From Chelydra serpentina (taxonomy: Eukaryota > Chordata > Testudines > Chelydridae): a DNA stretch of 64,000 nt. The stretch spans positions 186,001 through 250,000 of the forward strand of contig JBAIAC010000057.1 of NCBI GenBank assembly GCA_037349315.1. Direction: 5' to 3'. The translations under genes and the position numbers were made by a program. Below are positions 1 through 12,085 of this stretch, in pieces. The notes under the pieces are model-generated. The model searched no databases. It was given only the letters and a program-made list of their open reading frames with translations, and was not told where the DNA came from. Positions within the stretch are counted from its first letter, which is position 1, and each line of letters opens with the position of its first letter.

Positions 1-184
1 TCTCCACATTTGAAAATGCTAGATCTCTGGACTACCCTGGCCTCATGGACCCTGCTGGTGCATCTCATATTAGTGTCCCTGAACCTCTCTCTATGGTCGA
101 CCAAGCCTTGTTTAATGCATTCAGTCATGCCTGTTTGTTCTCCCATCCCTGCCCACTTCTGTTGATTGTTTATTCATTCTTCCA

Positions 185-335
185 TTGCATTTTGTCTAAA
201 TCCTAGGCAAAGAGCTCCCAGGGCAGGGGCCATCTTTGTGCTTTGTAATGTGTGTTGTACAACTGACCGTGAGTCCTGCTTGGGATTCTTAAATGCTATT
301 GCAGTGCAAATAATAACAATAATGTATTTACTGGC
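185..335 (+). repeat. SINE/LINE tail fragment (L2/CR1-like)
   Basis: The stretch reads like the common amniote repeat tail around 'ggcaggggccatctttgtg' and ends in an ATA-rich run (caaataataacaataatg). Related-looking tails occur near 18250-18325 and, in antisense, near 34485-34590. The family name is from memory of such tails, so the class is uncertain. Confidence 0.4.
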
Positions 336-2470
336 ATTAGGCAATGGTGGCATTTGGAGGCTTTGTGCTGTTGAACAGTGATGGTGTTTCAGTCCAGAGC
401 TGGCTGTGTTTCAGCATTGGGTAAAAATCTATATAGTCAAGGGGGTTGTGAGGATAAGTGTGTGTGTTCAAAGTGCTTTGAGCTCCTTGGATCAAAAGTG
501 CTAATGAAATTCAAAATATGGTTAACACTTGAATCTACATTTCTCCTCCTGCTCCACTCTACCCTCTCGTTATCTGCCATCCCAGCTCCTCCATGGTGTC
601 TGCCTAGGTTCATTGTGCACACATCCTTTAATTCCAACATACTGAGTCTCAGTAAGGAAAGGAATTGGAATTAAACAGTGATGGAGTTTTCAAAATGTAT
701 TTTTGCATACAACACTCTGATTTTTTTTGTCTCTCTTTCTTTCCCCATTTATCCGTTTAAACATCACAAGAGTCTCAAGCTGTGGCTTTCCTGGAGATTT
801 CCATATTGTGCAGTCTGTAGAGAGACACCTGCCCCAGTGAGGAGTCCTAATTCTTAGTTTCCACTTTCCAGATTATCTGACTTCCCATAAATTATTTCTC
901 TGAATGGCGATGTACTGCCTGACATGAATGACATTATTTAACATAAGACAAACTATCTATAAAATGAGAAAACCTAAAAGTCGTTGGGGAATGTTTTCAA
1001 GGTTATTTTAAATCCTAGTTAAATGTTAAAGCACTGTTCTCCTATAAGGCTGCCTGTAAATGTTGGGAGACAATATAAATGAGAATAATGTTACCCTTAA
1101 ATTAAATTGTCTTTCTCATGTTTTAAAATGTTTGTACAGGGTATTTTTATTAATTGAATTCTGTTTGTTGCTAATTTGCTTTCTGATTTTGTTTTGTACT
1201 AATGTCAGAAACACAACTGAGAGAGGATCAGTAAGTTCTGTTTTCTGCAAGATGATGTGGATTTCATGTGTGGAAATTATTTGGATTTGCACCCGGGTTA
1301 AAGTGGTTTCTTTTTTGCTTTTGTGTAAATCAATGCATTTTCCCCCATAGCAGTTGCCTGAAAATGGTTAGGAACTGGACTCTTCCCATTCAGATGATTA
1401 CAAAAAGCGCTGCTTCCTTCTATCTAGGAGTTTTTTTCATCAGTATTTTCACATCCATATAGTCTCTCCCTTCACAGATTATTTGCTGTCTCTACCTCCA
1501 TTTCTAGCAGGCAACATGCTTTGGCTGAACCCATTTCTCCAGTTCAGAGTGAGATTGATTACCCCGTGTTCCAGGGCTGCTTGTGGCTCCAGGCATAAAT
1601 TCTGCCCTGCATTTTCCCATGCTGCTGCTTTTGGCAGTGTGATGCAACAGTAAGTAATAGCATGGGGCAGGGCTCAGCATGTCATGCGTGCAGCCGTATG
1701 TCACAACAAATGGATTTACAAAAGCCACTGATATGATCCACGAAGCAGAATTTTTACACTGTGAAATCCCTTCCTGGGGAGGAAATCTGGCCAGCACACC
1801 ATCATTTCTCAGTTCAAATGAAAAACGTCAGGCTTACCAGTTGCTGTCTATACTTTAGTGTAATCAGTGAAGAAATGGGGAAGCATCTCTCTTGTAATAA
1901 TGAACAACTTTCCTGTTCAGTATTATAATATAATTACTGTATAGTATAATAAAATACAGCAAATATAAGGTAATGTGATCAAAAATGGATGGTAAAAGCT
2001 TTAAAAGCCTTCTCCCAATTACAATGTGTGCAGTAGCTTAGATGAGAGCTACTCTAGATATGCTTTGGCACACTGGCTTTATTGTTATCTAGGGCTTGTT
2101 ATGATGAACTTAATATGTCCTCATGCCTGATTCAGGTTCCACATTTGATTCAAATGTAAGGCAGCATATGCTTCCCAGGAAACAAGGGCTGTGCAGAGAA
2201 ATCGGTACAATTACACAGACAAGGATTTCACTTCTGGGAAGGTTTTATGATTGCAGACCTTTCTGTTGGGAATGGTCCTGAGCTATAAGTTTGGATCCAA
2301 ACTCATTTTGATTTGGATCCAGTTTCCATGTCCCCTCACTAAACCTCCCTGAATTTAAATGTGCTGCTCATTGTGGCCTGGGGAAAAAAATTGTCGGCCA
2401 GTGTGGGACACCTGAGGGGATGTGTGTGTGCGCGCGCTATGCTCTTTCCACCCACTTTACCCATGAGAGT
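336..2470. other. No gene recognised; short MIR/L2-like tail at about 447-490
   Basis: Only short ORFs without recognisable domains occur here. Positions 447-490 resemble the MIR/L2 core tail (gttgtgagga ... gtgctttgagctccttgg). Around 1915-1965 the DNA is AT-rich. Nothing else could be supported. Confidence 0.5.
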
Positions 2471-2620
2471 CTGCCTCTGGACATTTCCACTGCATGCATC
2501 CGACGAAGTGGGTATTCACCCACAAAAGCTTATGCTCCAATACATCTGTTAGTCTATGAGGTGCCACAGGACTCTTTGTCGCTTCTACAGATCCAGACTA
2601 ACACGGCTACCCCTCTGATA
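2471..2620 (+). mobile_element. Penelope-like element, 3' end fragment
   Basis: About 150 bp match, in reverse complement, the 3' end of the Penelope-like copy at 7866-8010. Shared blocks include the region around 'gggtattcacccac', 'gtgccacaggactctttg' and the terminal 'taacacggctacccctctga'. No coding part is attached, so this is a severely 5'-truncated insertion. The plus-strand call follows from the ORF of the longer copy, which runs toward the same end. Confidence 0.75.
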
Positions 2621-3404
2621 GTTGCTTTAAAGCCTTTGTCCTCTGGTGAATGGAGGAGTGTTCATTTTGATATTCCTTGGCAGAGATTTGCTGGTTCATT
2701 GAGGGGAAGAGTCTCTGGGAATGCTGAGCCCCCTTTGCTATCTGGAGTTTCATTTTTGTCCAGTTAAAGCAAGAAAATAAGGGATAACTGGGGGAGGGGG
2801 CGGGGGGCTCAGTGGGCACTGGGAAGCGGGAGACAAGGGATTTGGAAGGAACAGTTATGTTAGATTTGAATCTCTCATTGGGGGAAATCAGAGACACATG
2901 GAAGAACTTACCCGAAGAAAAAAATGGAGAGAAAGATTCTGAGTGGGCAGATTACCTGTTTTGCTATCCTCTTTGATCAACTGAGATCTAGGACTATGGG
3001 AAGGGACCAAACTCACTGGGGTGATTAAGACTCAGAAACTGAGCCTATCAGAGAGCCTGGTTAAAGTATCATCGGCGAACTTTTAGTCCTGGATGGGCAG
3101 CATGCCTGTCTGGCTCAGAAACAGGTACCATGGCAGGACAGGTGGATTCTGCTAGTATACATGTGAAGAATTGAGAGCAGATCTGCTGGCAATATAGCAC
3201 AAAGTGACCTGCCATCCCAGAGCTCTGTGGCAGTTACAGGCATCAGTGTTGGGCACAGAAGCCTCACCATAATCCTGGAAGTTCATCATGTATCCTCATC
3301 CCTCGGGGGATAAGATGTGAAAGACAGTCATCAGGACAAAAGAGAGGTGTGTGAACTAAACTGCGGTGCAGCTGGAACCAGTTGATATAAATTTCCGTTT
3401 CCTG
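2621..3404. other. No gene or named repeat recognised
   Basis: This stretch contains a purine-rich patch (2790-2830) and short ORFs only. No repeat family or exon could be assigned. Confidence 0.45.
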
Positions 3405-3615
3405 TTTTGTGGTTGGTTTGGAGGGGACAGGAAGTAGCTTTTCAAGTTGGGTTCAACAGGTAGTGATCAACGGCTCGATGTCTAGTTGGCAGCCTGTATC
3501 AAGCGGAGTGTCCCAGGAGTTGGTCCTGGGGCCGGTTTTGTTCAACATCTTTATTAATGATCTGGATGATGGGATTAATTGCACCCTAAGCAAATTCACA
3601 GATTACACTAATATT
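3405..3615 (+). pseudogene. CR1 LINE reverse transcriptase fragment
   Basis: Translation in the 3409-3684 frame shows the CR1-type RT segment '[20 protein letters not shown]' followed by a degraded catalytic box, KFTDYTN where CR1 has FADDT. Only about 70 codons are recognisable and both ends run into unrelated sequence. This is an old, dead fragment. No other CR1 part is adjacent. Confidence 0.8.
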
Positions 3616-6600
3616 ACACTAATACACTCTGATGTCTTCCCCAGAAATGGTGGGGAAACATGCCAGCAGTGGCCAAATTCCTGAGTTACTTCTTGTGGCT
3701 ACTTGGCTGTAAGGGCAGGACGCTTATTACAGACCTAATACATAAAAAGGGCAATTTTATAAGGGCTTCTTTGGGCAATGAGTGATTATTGCCACAGTAA
3801 TGCAGTGTTGTTTCAGTTTCTGTATGTAAAGTCAAAATTAGACAGGACCAATCTTTATAAAATCAGAGTCCTACTGAACTCTTCAGGCCTAGTGCAGAAT
3901 GTGCAAAATGTGTCTTTCTTCAGCTAGTCCTGGGTTCATGTTCATGTTCAGCATTCGGCTCACACTGAACCTATCCAGAGGAGGATAAACTGTGATGACT
4001 ATCTGAAGATGAAGCACTTCTTTTTGCAAATCCTTTGAGGAGATGTTTGTGTATATCAGACTTCAAACAATTATCCAGCAGCATCTGGGATATATGCCTG
4101 TAGAACTGGGGAAACTGCTTCAGCCGAGCACTTACGTGTGCAAGACACAGGAGTAGGTGGTTTTTTCTTGAATCATCTCATAATCCAGGAGTCTACTCAG
4201 AATGAAGCAGGTAGAACTATAATATGTGTGCATAGTTTTCAGAAGTATGTCTCTAAAAAGAGCAGTCCAGGTGATTCTGGACATGGCCCAGTTGCTGTAG
4301 AGAAGCATCAAGGTTAAAGCAGGACTGGGTCATAGAACAACATCAGATTAAAATCCAGTTTAAATCCTGTGGAAGTAAATCACTTCCCTGCAAAGTTCTT
4401 GGATTTGACATATCAACAGTTTTTGTTCAACATAAACTTTGATATTTCCCCCCCATATTTTTAAATTGCCTGCCAGTCTAGTGGAAGGTGATGGCTATGT
4501 GTCGTTCCTGCTGGCAAGTATGTGAACAGACTAGCAGGTACTTCTGTCTGTGAACCAGTTGATCGCTACTGTTAATGTGAATTAGGTAATGTTTTGGTGA
4601 AGCGTTAGTTAATTGGATCTGTTTGAACACACAAGATTACCATACACTGTTCATATTTATATCCTTGAAAATGGATTTTTGTTTGGCTATCACTGTGCAT
4701 TAGACAGGGATAATGGACACATTTTCAGTCCCATTTGTTATAACCACATAGTGATTTTATTGCCATCATACAAGCTAAGCTGGTGCTGTTTAGTTTTATT
4801 CACTGAATAGTGACAGGGCTGCAGCTGCTCAGTTTTAAAAATAACTCTCTTATATTGGCTAGGACAAAAATGTAGCCAATATAACAATCATGCACAATGA
4901 CAACTTCTACAGCACAGTTACACTTCTCCGGCACAGACCCAAAGTCACTGGACATCAGCCACTTTGGATCAAATGACCAGAGTCAGCTCCAAAATACCAG
5001 CCGACATCATATAGGCTCATCTCAATGCGGAAGATGTATTTGCATAGCAGAAATTGTGCCAAGTTTTGAGTTCTAAAGCTAAATGCTTACAAAGTTCTAA
5101 GCGAGAGCATTAGTTAGTTCACCCTGAACACCAGAAATCAGAATGGGGACAAGACACAGAGCTTCCCCATATCCAACACCATCTTTGATATGAAGAACTG
5201 GCTTCTCGTTATTGTCTTTTCAATGTAGGGAGATCCCAGGAGAAGCACATATCTCCTCTGTGCTACCTTCCCACCCACCCACATGCTCTGATCTCTCCAT
5301 TTAATTATTTTAAACCTCTAAAATGTTCTGGCTTCTTCAGTTTAACATTTTGGGGGGAGCTAAACAGCCAGTTGTTTTAAGTGTGGAACATGACAAAGAG
5401 CTGAACTGAGCAGCAAATGCAAACATGCTTGGAACATCTAACAGCTTTCATTACTTTCGAGAACGCCCCTTTCTGCTGCCTCTGTCAGTGATAGACAAAG
5501 ATAGAGGGGCGAGGAGAGGATCTTCACTAAATTCTGAATATCAGAACTGTAAGAGCAGCAGTGACAGAACTTGCTACAGCTGCCCCTACTTACACAACAT
5601 GGTTGCTGCTACTCCATGGCTTGCCCAATTTGTGGCATTACTGATGGACAGAGAGGCAGAGGAGCAGTTAACTTGCATTTAGTGTATATTCACTGGAAGA
5701 TGTACTCCTGCTGCTGCCCAGTTCTACCCTAGCCTTTTTCTCCTTTCTTGTCACAGAGGGAGCTGTAGGGACTCTCTCTTTGCGTGAGGAGTGTAGGTCA
5801 CTTTCTGCCCATGCTCCGTTAGTTGGTTCATGCCATTATCTCACCATTCATCTGATCTACTTTTGCTCTGTTTCCTTATCCTTCCCCTATCTGTCCCCAG
5901 CACCCACTTCTTCATTCTCACTATTCTTATCCCCTTCTTCCTCCTCCCACTGGAAAGGGAAATACATTGCGGGGGACCTCCTCTAATTTCAGTGCTTTTG
6001 AAATAACCATGCTTTGGGCCACCAGTGCATTGTTTCCAAGGACTCCTGGGCCCAACAATGAGCCTGCTGGACAGCTAGAGCAAAGTCGCAATGAGATCAT
6101 GTGTTGCAGCAAGTAGAATATGACCTTTGACCCTTAGGTCATCTCCCACCCTGCTATGCATCTGCCACCATTGCTAAGTAAATGTATTTTTGCCACTGAA
6201 GCAGCATTTGGTTTATGGTGAGTCTGTGATGCCTCATCAGCTGAAAAGTGATTCTTTTGCATGAAATGGCCAAAGAGGGCAGTGTTTGCTGGTCACTCAT
6301 ATGTGAAATGTTTTCTGCAGCTCTAACATTGGATGGAAGTGAACTGGAGAAAAGCTTTAAAGAACTGTGGCCCTATTTTCCTGTTTTTCACCATTTGGTT
6401 GAATTTTTAATCCTAAATGTGCTTGTTGCTTTAGAAAAGTATGTTTCATTCAGAAATCTCTCTCAAAGCCACCCATTGCTTTGCTGTCTCATCACTGAGG
6501 TTTTCTTCACTACCAGATCTCGTTTAAAATTTTCAGTATTTCTCTGAAGATTGCATTGGAAGAGACAGAATGGTATAAGTTATAGCTAAAAATATAATTT

Positions 6601-7300
6601 TTCTGTAACTGTCATAACAACATTTGGGCTAATTGATTCTCAATAGAATAATGACATCCAGTATGTAGTGAGAAATATTCATGAAGGAATCTGTGAAAAC
6701 CTAGAGCTGCCTTACAGCCTTGGTGTAACAGGAAAATTCATTAGAGTCCATTATTTAACAAAAAAATAAAAATAAATATAAGCAGCCATCAGGGATTATT
6801 TTCCTCTCTAATTTCAGGACAGTTTGAGTTCCTGTTAGTGTCAGTGAATTTTGGCTTGGCATAACTGCAGCGTGGTAGTGGGCTTGTAAAGTGTATGCCC
6901 CTAAGAGAAGGCCATCAGAACACAGAGAAGGAGAATATAGAGATGAAAGATGCAGAATCACAGTTTCCAGAGAGAGAGGGCAACAGAAACAAAGCTGAAG
7001 GTGGGAGGGGACATAGTAAGTGTCCCTAAACATTTGGGAAATAATTAGGATACGATGGGGGTGATTAAGGTGGTTAAGAAGCTAATGCAGGAGGAGTGGG
7101 GTTGTAAGCAATTAGGATAAGTGACATTTATTCTGCATGTTTTGATCAAAGATCCCAGTGTGATACCCAAAGTATGCAGTCTGTGTGTGATCCTGCAGCC
7201 ACTCTGCTTGCACAGCTGCCACTGATGGATTCCATGTGCAGAGCCCTCTGTATACAGGAATTGCTGCACACAGCACAGAAATGGAGACATTTCTAGGAGT
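3616..7300. other. No gene recognised; one short stem-loop
   Basis: About 3.7 kb with only short ORFs and no domain. The one structure noted is an 11-bp perfect inverted repeat, ttatattggct / agccaatataa, at 4850-4860 and 4874-4884 with a 13-nt loop. I cannot assign the rest. Confidence 0.45.
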
Positions 7301-7865
7301 GTGTGAGGGGGCATGCTCCTCACACTGGTCCTGAGAAACCTGAATTAGGCCAAGTGGGCCCAATCAGCCAATTAGGCTGCAAGTGGGGGAGACTTAAGTT
7401 GGAGGAAGCTAATTAGAAGAAGGCTCACCTGTGAGGGAACAGGCACAGCTTCTAAAAAGCAGGGAGGAAGTGGAGTCTTTCTCCTTGAGATAAGGGAACA
7501 GGAAGGGGAGAAGTAGCCTGGTAGGAAGGAGTCCAGGGGTGAGCGGTAAGTAGGTGAAGATACAGACTTTAGCCATTCACTACAGGGACTGGAACCTAGA
7601 GCAGAGGGTGGGCCTGGGCTACTCTACCAGCTGCTGTGGAGTGGGCCTGTTTGGGAAAGGCAGGAAGACTGCCTAAGTCACTGTTGGCATGACAGGGTCA
7701 GGGCAGTGGGTGGGAGACCACTTGACACTTCGTGGACAGAAGAGCCGTTGAAAGACCGCCCTGGAAGGGGAACACACTTAGTGACCAGGCTGGAGGGCTG
7801 AGTCATGAAGAGGCTGCAGCAGCTCCTGGAGCAAGATAGGGGCTGTGGTGCACAAGAGAGACATG
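7301..7865 (+). mobile_element. LTR-like GC-rich block, truncated by the Penelope-like insertion
   Basis: This is a G-rich segment that shares motifs with the solo LTR at 23958-24611: here 'gagcagagggtgggcctggg' near 7598, there 'gagtagagggcgggcccggg' near 24451. It stops exactly where the Penelope-like end begins at 7866. The left edge is approximate. The LTR identity rests on this resemblance and on its composition. Confidence 0.5.
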
Positions 7866-8640
7866 TATCAGAGGGGTAGCCGTGTTAGTCTGGATCTGTA
7901 GAAGCGACAAAGAGTCCTGTGGCACCTTATAGACTAACAGACGTATTGGAGCATAAGCTTTCATGGGTGAATACCCACTTCTTCAGATGCATGCAGTGGA
8001 AATGTCCAGGGGCAGGTATAAATATGCAGGGAAGAGTCAGGCTAGAGTTAATGAGGTTAGTTCAGTCAAGGAGGGTGAGGCCCTCTTCTAGCAGTTGAGG
8101 TGTGAACACCAAGGGAGGAGAAACTGCTTTTGTAGTTGGCTAGCCATTCATAGTCTTTGTTCAGTCCTGAGCTGATGGTGTCAAATTTGCAAATGAACTG
8201 AAGCTCAGCAATTTCTCTTTGAAGTCTGGTCCTGAAGTTTTTTTGCTGCAGGATGGCTACCTTTAAATCTGCTATTGTGTGACCAGGGAGATTGAAGTGT
8301 TCTCCTACAGGTTTTTGTATATTGCCATTCCTAATATCGGATTTGTGTCCATTTATCCTTTTGCTCAAGGACTGTCTAGTGTGGCCGATGTACATAGCAG
8401 AGGGGCATTGCTGGCACATTATGGTGTATATTACATTGGTGGATGTGCAGGTGAATGAACTGGTGATGGTGTGGCTGATCTGGTTAGGTCCTGTGATGGT
8501 GTCCCTGGTGTAGATATGTGGGCAGAGTTGGCATCGAGGTTTGTTGCATGGATTGGTTCCTGAGTTGGAGTTACTATGGTGCGGTGTGTAGTTGCTGGTG
8601 CTCCAGGTCTCAAAGAGAGACCTGGAGCACAACTGCAGGA
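7866..8640 (-). mobile_element. Penelope-like retroelement, 5'-truncated
   Basis: This is a minus-strand insertion whose 3' end (plus strand 'tatcagaggggtagccgtgt') matches the 2471-2620 fragment in inverted orientation. Going 5' it carries a GIY-YIG endonuclease frame at 8066-8632 and then stops at about 8640, so the reverse transcriptase domain expected upstream in the family is missing. A perfect 14-bp foldback (8598-8611 / 8617-8630, 5-nt loop) lies at the truncation edge. Confidence 0.8.
8066..8632 (-). pseudogene. GIY-YIG endonuclease domain of a Penelope-like element (partial ORF)
   Basis: This 188-codon open frame corresponds to the C-terminal endonuclease module of Penelope-like elements, which nicks target DNA to prime insertion. 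Visible features in order: a Cys-rich motif (C29, C34, C37, with H39) typical of the linker zinc finger; the GIY-equivalent strand 'NVIYTI' (66-71); 'YIG' at 81-83; R86; H96 in 'INGHKSDI'; and E111 in 'VGEHF'. These are the positions normally used for catalysis in the fold. The RT domain is absent, the frame starts within a foldback, and the first residues may not be native protein. The domain is unbroken to its stop codon, so the copy is not very old, but it cannot be autonomous. Assignment is by motif, without a database search. Confidence 0.8.
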
Positions 8641-10554
8641 AGGGGGTAAACTATGCAAAGTACTCCCTAGAACAGCCAGGTGTAGGCGCCATTTTGCAGT
8701 GAGTGAAGCACTTTTGTCACAGAGGGAATGTGGCAACTGTTTAAATAGTGCATAATAAATCTGCTACTCATCATCATAGGACAGGAAGTGAGGACTATCC
8801 ATCTAAAACTCCATGGGAATTTTAGGTCTGCAGAATAGAATGGCCGTTTGGGATTTGGCCAGGGTACTAGGGCTAACACCGCAGCACAAGGACATTTCAA
8901 ATTGGCTATGGTTCTAAGATACTGTTGTCTATCAGTGTAGAGTGGTTTGCAAATGCTAGTGCTGATTCTGTTGCTAGAAGGGGTCAATGCTAGATAATGC
9001 TCTAATATGGTTGGTGTAGAAGAAATTCCTGAGCTAGTAGAGGGGAAGGAGCAGATATTCCAGAAGGGTCCTCATCAACCTTCTGTTCAGGGACAGCTTT
9101 GCAGTTGGGAGCGAGATCTCCAGGGACGCCAGCTCCTGGTGATTTATCGGTCTCCCCATCCCTAATCACCCTCTTTCTCCTGAAGGTGTCAAGGGAGCTT
9201 GACGTTTATCAGGATTAATCTGTGCTCCCAGGTGAGTCTGAAGATCTAATAGTTTCCCACTTGTGCAAATGTGGAACGAAGTTGAACACAGCGATGTGTT
9301 TTCTACGTGCTACAGATGTAATAAAACAAACCCACAGCAGGTGGGTAAATGGCATGTGGCCTCTGTGACCCGCTATGTTTCTGGCAGCCAGTAAGGCTCT
9401 CTGCTCCCCCGGCTGGTGCCTGGACTGCACAGAGCCTGTGGGAAGGAGGAGACAATAGTGACTGTAAGGGACAGAATAGAGACAGGGGCAAAGAGGAGCA
9501 GAATGCGGTGGGGTGGGGAGTAGCACTAGGTAGGGTAGTATGGATGGGGTGAATGGGGGAGGCTGTCCCAAAGCTTCAAAAACCCCAAAGGCTCCCACAG
9601 TCCTCAATAGCCCTTGCTCCCAGCCTGCCTTATGCTCTTTTCCCCTGTCCCTCCCTCCAAACAAGCCTCCTTTTCAGAATATCTCTGTATCAAAGTCCTC
9701 CATACCCCCCAGTGGCTTCTGACACCCTCCAATGTCCTCTTCCCCACTGGCTTCTCCAGCACCCTTATCCGCCCCTAGAGCCTCCCAGCCTCTCTGGTCT
9801 CTGGTGTGTGGGTAATAGGCTCCTGCCTCCACACACCTGGGGAGTCCTCAGGGGAAATCAGTGATGACTTCACTGTCATGTAACATTACATGTGGAGCTG
9901 CCCAGCGCTCAACAGCGCTGCCCGCAAGGAAAAGCAGAAAGGACAATGATAAGCAAGTGGATGCTCACCAGTTTAGCAGGCTCATGCACACCAGGATGTC
10001 CCTGGGAAGGGGCTTCCCACTATGACGCTGCTTCCCTCCATTGAGTCACACATTAAATACATGGGCATCCAGGAATATCCATCCTCCGAGATCGTTGAGT
10101 CTAAATCTGTGGGTGCTGCAGTGAAATGAGAAATAGTTGTTGGAGCTGGCACTTTAGGGCTATCTCCAGTGTATTAGGTGGACTTGTCTTTTTGTTTAGG
10201 CTTTGTTGTGATGCATGCTACAATTAGAATGTGTCAGTATAATCTAACTTCTTATACTGTGCGCATACAGCATCTGAAGGCCTGTAATATCTGAAAAGCC
10301 TGAATAGCCGCTTCCGTTGAGGAACATACAGTAAATTGGTAACATAGCTTCATCCAAGTTGTTGTGCCATGTGCTTTTGGATAGAGCTGCCATGTATAGC
10401 CACTGGTCAATGGATCTGAGATACAGCTATCTCCTCCTGGCTTGGTACTGTAATCTTTGTTAAAAGATTCCCAATTAATACTAAGTAGTTAAAATAAGGG
10501 TGCAGTAAAACTCAATTTATTTTTCAGGTTCGAGCCTGTAGGTCAGCTAGACAA
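8641..10554. other. No gene recognised
   Basis: The longest open frame (9215-9664, minus, 149 codons) is proline-, serine- and histidine-rich with no domain and overlaps open frames on the other strand, which suggests compositional openness in C-rich DNA. A good donor-like site (cag|gtgagt) lies at about 9230, but the open frames upstream of it are short. No named repeat was identified. Confidence 0.45.
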
Positions 10555-10745
10555 CTTACTTAGTAGGGGATTGGAATGGGTTACCTAGGGAGGTGGTGGA
10601 ATCTCCTTCCTTAGAGGTTTTTAAGGTCAGGCTTGACAAAGCCCTGGCTGGGATGATTTAGTTGGGGTTGGTCCTGCTTTGAGCAGGGGATTGGACTAGA
10701 TACCTCCTGAGGTCCCTTCCAACCCTGAGATTCTATGATTCTATG
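10555..10745 (+). repeat. CR1 LINE 3' end (tail-only copy)
   Basis: This is a classic CR1 3' terminal segment: 'ggtggtggaatctccttcct', 'ggattggactagatacctcc', 'ggtcccttccaaccctga', ending in two copies of the 8-mer attctatg (10730-10745). The tandem 8-mer tail is diagnostic of CR1. The copy is about 190 bp and carries no coding sequence. Confidence 0.9.
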
Positions 10746-11285
10746 ACCAATAAGTGACATTTTGAGTGATAAAACCAAACTCTATTAAAAAGAAAAATAA
10801 CATTCATGCAATTTACTAGTTACGCAATACTTCAATTAGACTTGCACTCAAGGATGGAATGGTGTACAATGGGCAATCAGTCCACTGACAACTGAGTGAG
10901 GTACAGCCTCATAATCCTGGAACCTAACTGTACCCTTTGGATGTTAATTGCAGCTCTCCTCCAGTTTAGCAAGCTACTCCTTTTCTACTCCATTATAATA
11001 CTAATTAGCATTAAATATATTTCTGCCACCTCTTTTTTTGGCTCTTTACATTAGACATTATTTAAATGAGCATCTTCACCAGTGTCCTTGCCATACTATC
11101 CATATATGAGAGAGCATTTAATAAAACATTCACAATTCTCAAAAACACTCATTACAAACATTGCTCAAACTGTTAGTCCCAGACAGTTGGAACTAGGTTT
11201 TATTTTACAGAAGATGGGCTATCTGCAGTGTTCTAACCCCTCCGCATCTATCATTGGTAATTGTGTAGTTAAGACAAAGGCAGAC
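10746..11285. other. No gene recognised
   Basis: AT-rich sequence between the CR1 tail and the retroviral LTR. Nothing was identified. Confidence 0.45.
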
Positions 11286-12028
11286 TGAGGTTGCAGACAG
11301 TCAGGTGATATTTATTTAAGAACCAGCTAGGACTCCCTGCAAACTAAGATAACACAATAACAGCTCGGTTGTTAACACAAATTATGTAAATGGGGGTGAA
11401 CCCCAGAGCCCCAAACCCTATACATAATGAGGTACACAGGACTAAACAAGAAGGATTATACCATATCGTGCAGACACTGGAGAACAGGAACACAGGCGGG
11501 AACCAAGATCTCAGGGACAGGTGCCAGGAACAGGAACCAGACCTCAGGAACTTCGGTGACAGGTAAGTAGATCTTCAGTATGGTGTCTTGTGTCTTCTGT
11601 TCTTGATCTCGTCGTCCTGCGTGCTGAATGCGAATGCTATGTCATGCAATGATGAAACTGGTGAGTGGAGGTAAGTTAAGGGAACCTTGGTAGATGTTAC
11701 TGGTTCACCTCAAGTCCTCATCCCTCAGGGCTCTAGCTAATGGCAGGACTGGTACAGTGTGGGAGGGCTTCCATGCCTCACTGGGATGACCTGCTTCCAC
11801 AGCATCCAGAGACACAGAGCACCCCTCAGAGGGGGACACTCCCTTATATGCGTTCTCTGTTGCTAGGCAGATTCTACTGCCACGTGACACTATCTTTCCC
11901 GCCTTTTCCTTGTTTTGGCACCAAAAGTTGAAGGAGAAGGGATGCCAAGATGGAGGACAGGTTGTCCTTTTACCAATCCAAAATGGCGACTATGTACACT
12001 TAATAAATTGAACCTTTCCTACGCAACA
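11286..12028 (-). mobile_element. Endogenous retrovirus 3' LTR
   Basis: Read on the minus strand, the segment begins TGTTGCGTAGG at 12028, directly after a 12-base polypurine tract (12029-12040), and ends ...CCTCA at 11286, giving TG...CA ends and 743 bp. A TATA-like CATATAAG lies at about 11850 and an AATAAA polyadenylation signal at about 11310, both in minus orientation. It lies downstream of the env remnant in the same orientation. No second LTR was found upstream of env, so a target duplication cannot be checked. The left edge is less certain than the right. Confidence 0.7.
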
Positions 12029-12040
12029 TTTCCCCTCCTT
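12029..12040 (-). promoter_or_regulatory. Polypurine tract
   Basis: On the minus strand these 12 bases are all purines (AAGGAGGGGAAA) and abut the TG start of the LTR. This is where plus-strand DNA priming occurs in retroviruses and LTR retrotransposons. Confidence 0.7.
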
Positions 12041-12085
12041 GGTGGTGGTGTTAGGTTAAAACAACTGCAACCACACATAAATAAC

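Noticed and set aside
2420..2767. 115-codon frame
   Set aside because: It reads through the Penelope-like 3' end, which is non-coding in that family.
9070..9240. Possible exon ending at cag|gtgagt
   Set aside because: The donor is good, but upstream frames hit stops after about 25-40 codons and the peptides are unrecognised.
9215..9664. 149-codon minus-strand frame
   Set aside because: Low-complexity, no domain, and open frames also exist on the opposite strand; C-rich composition explains it.
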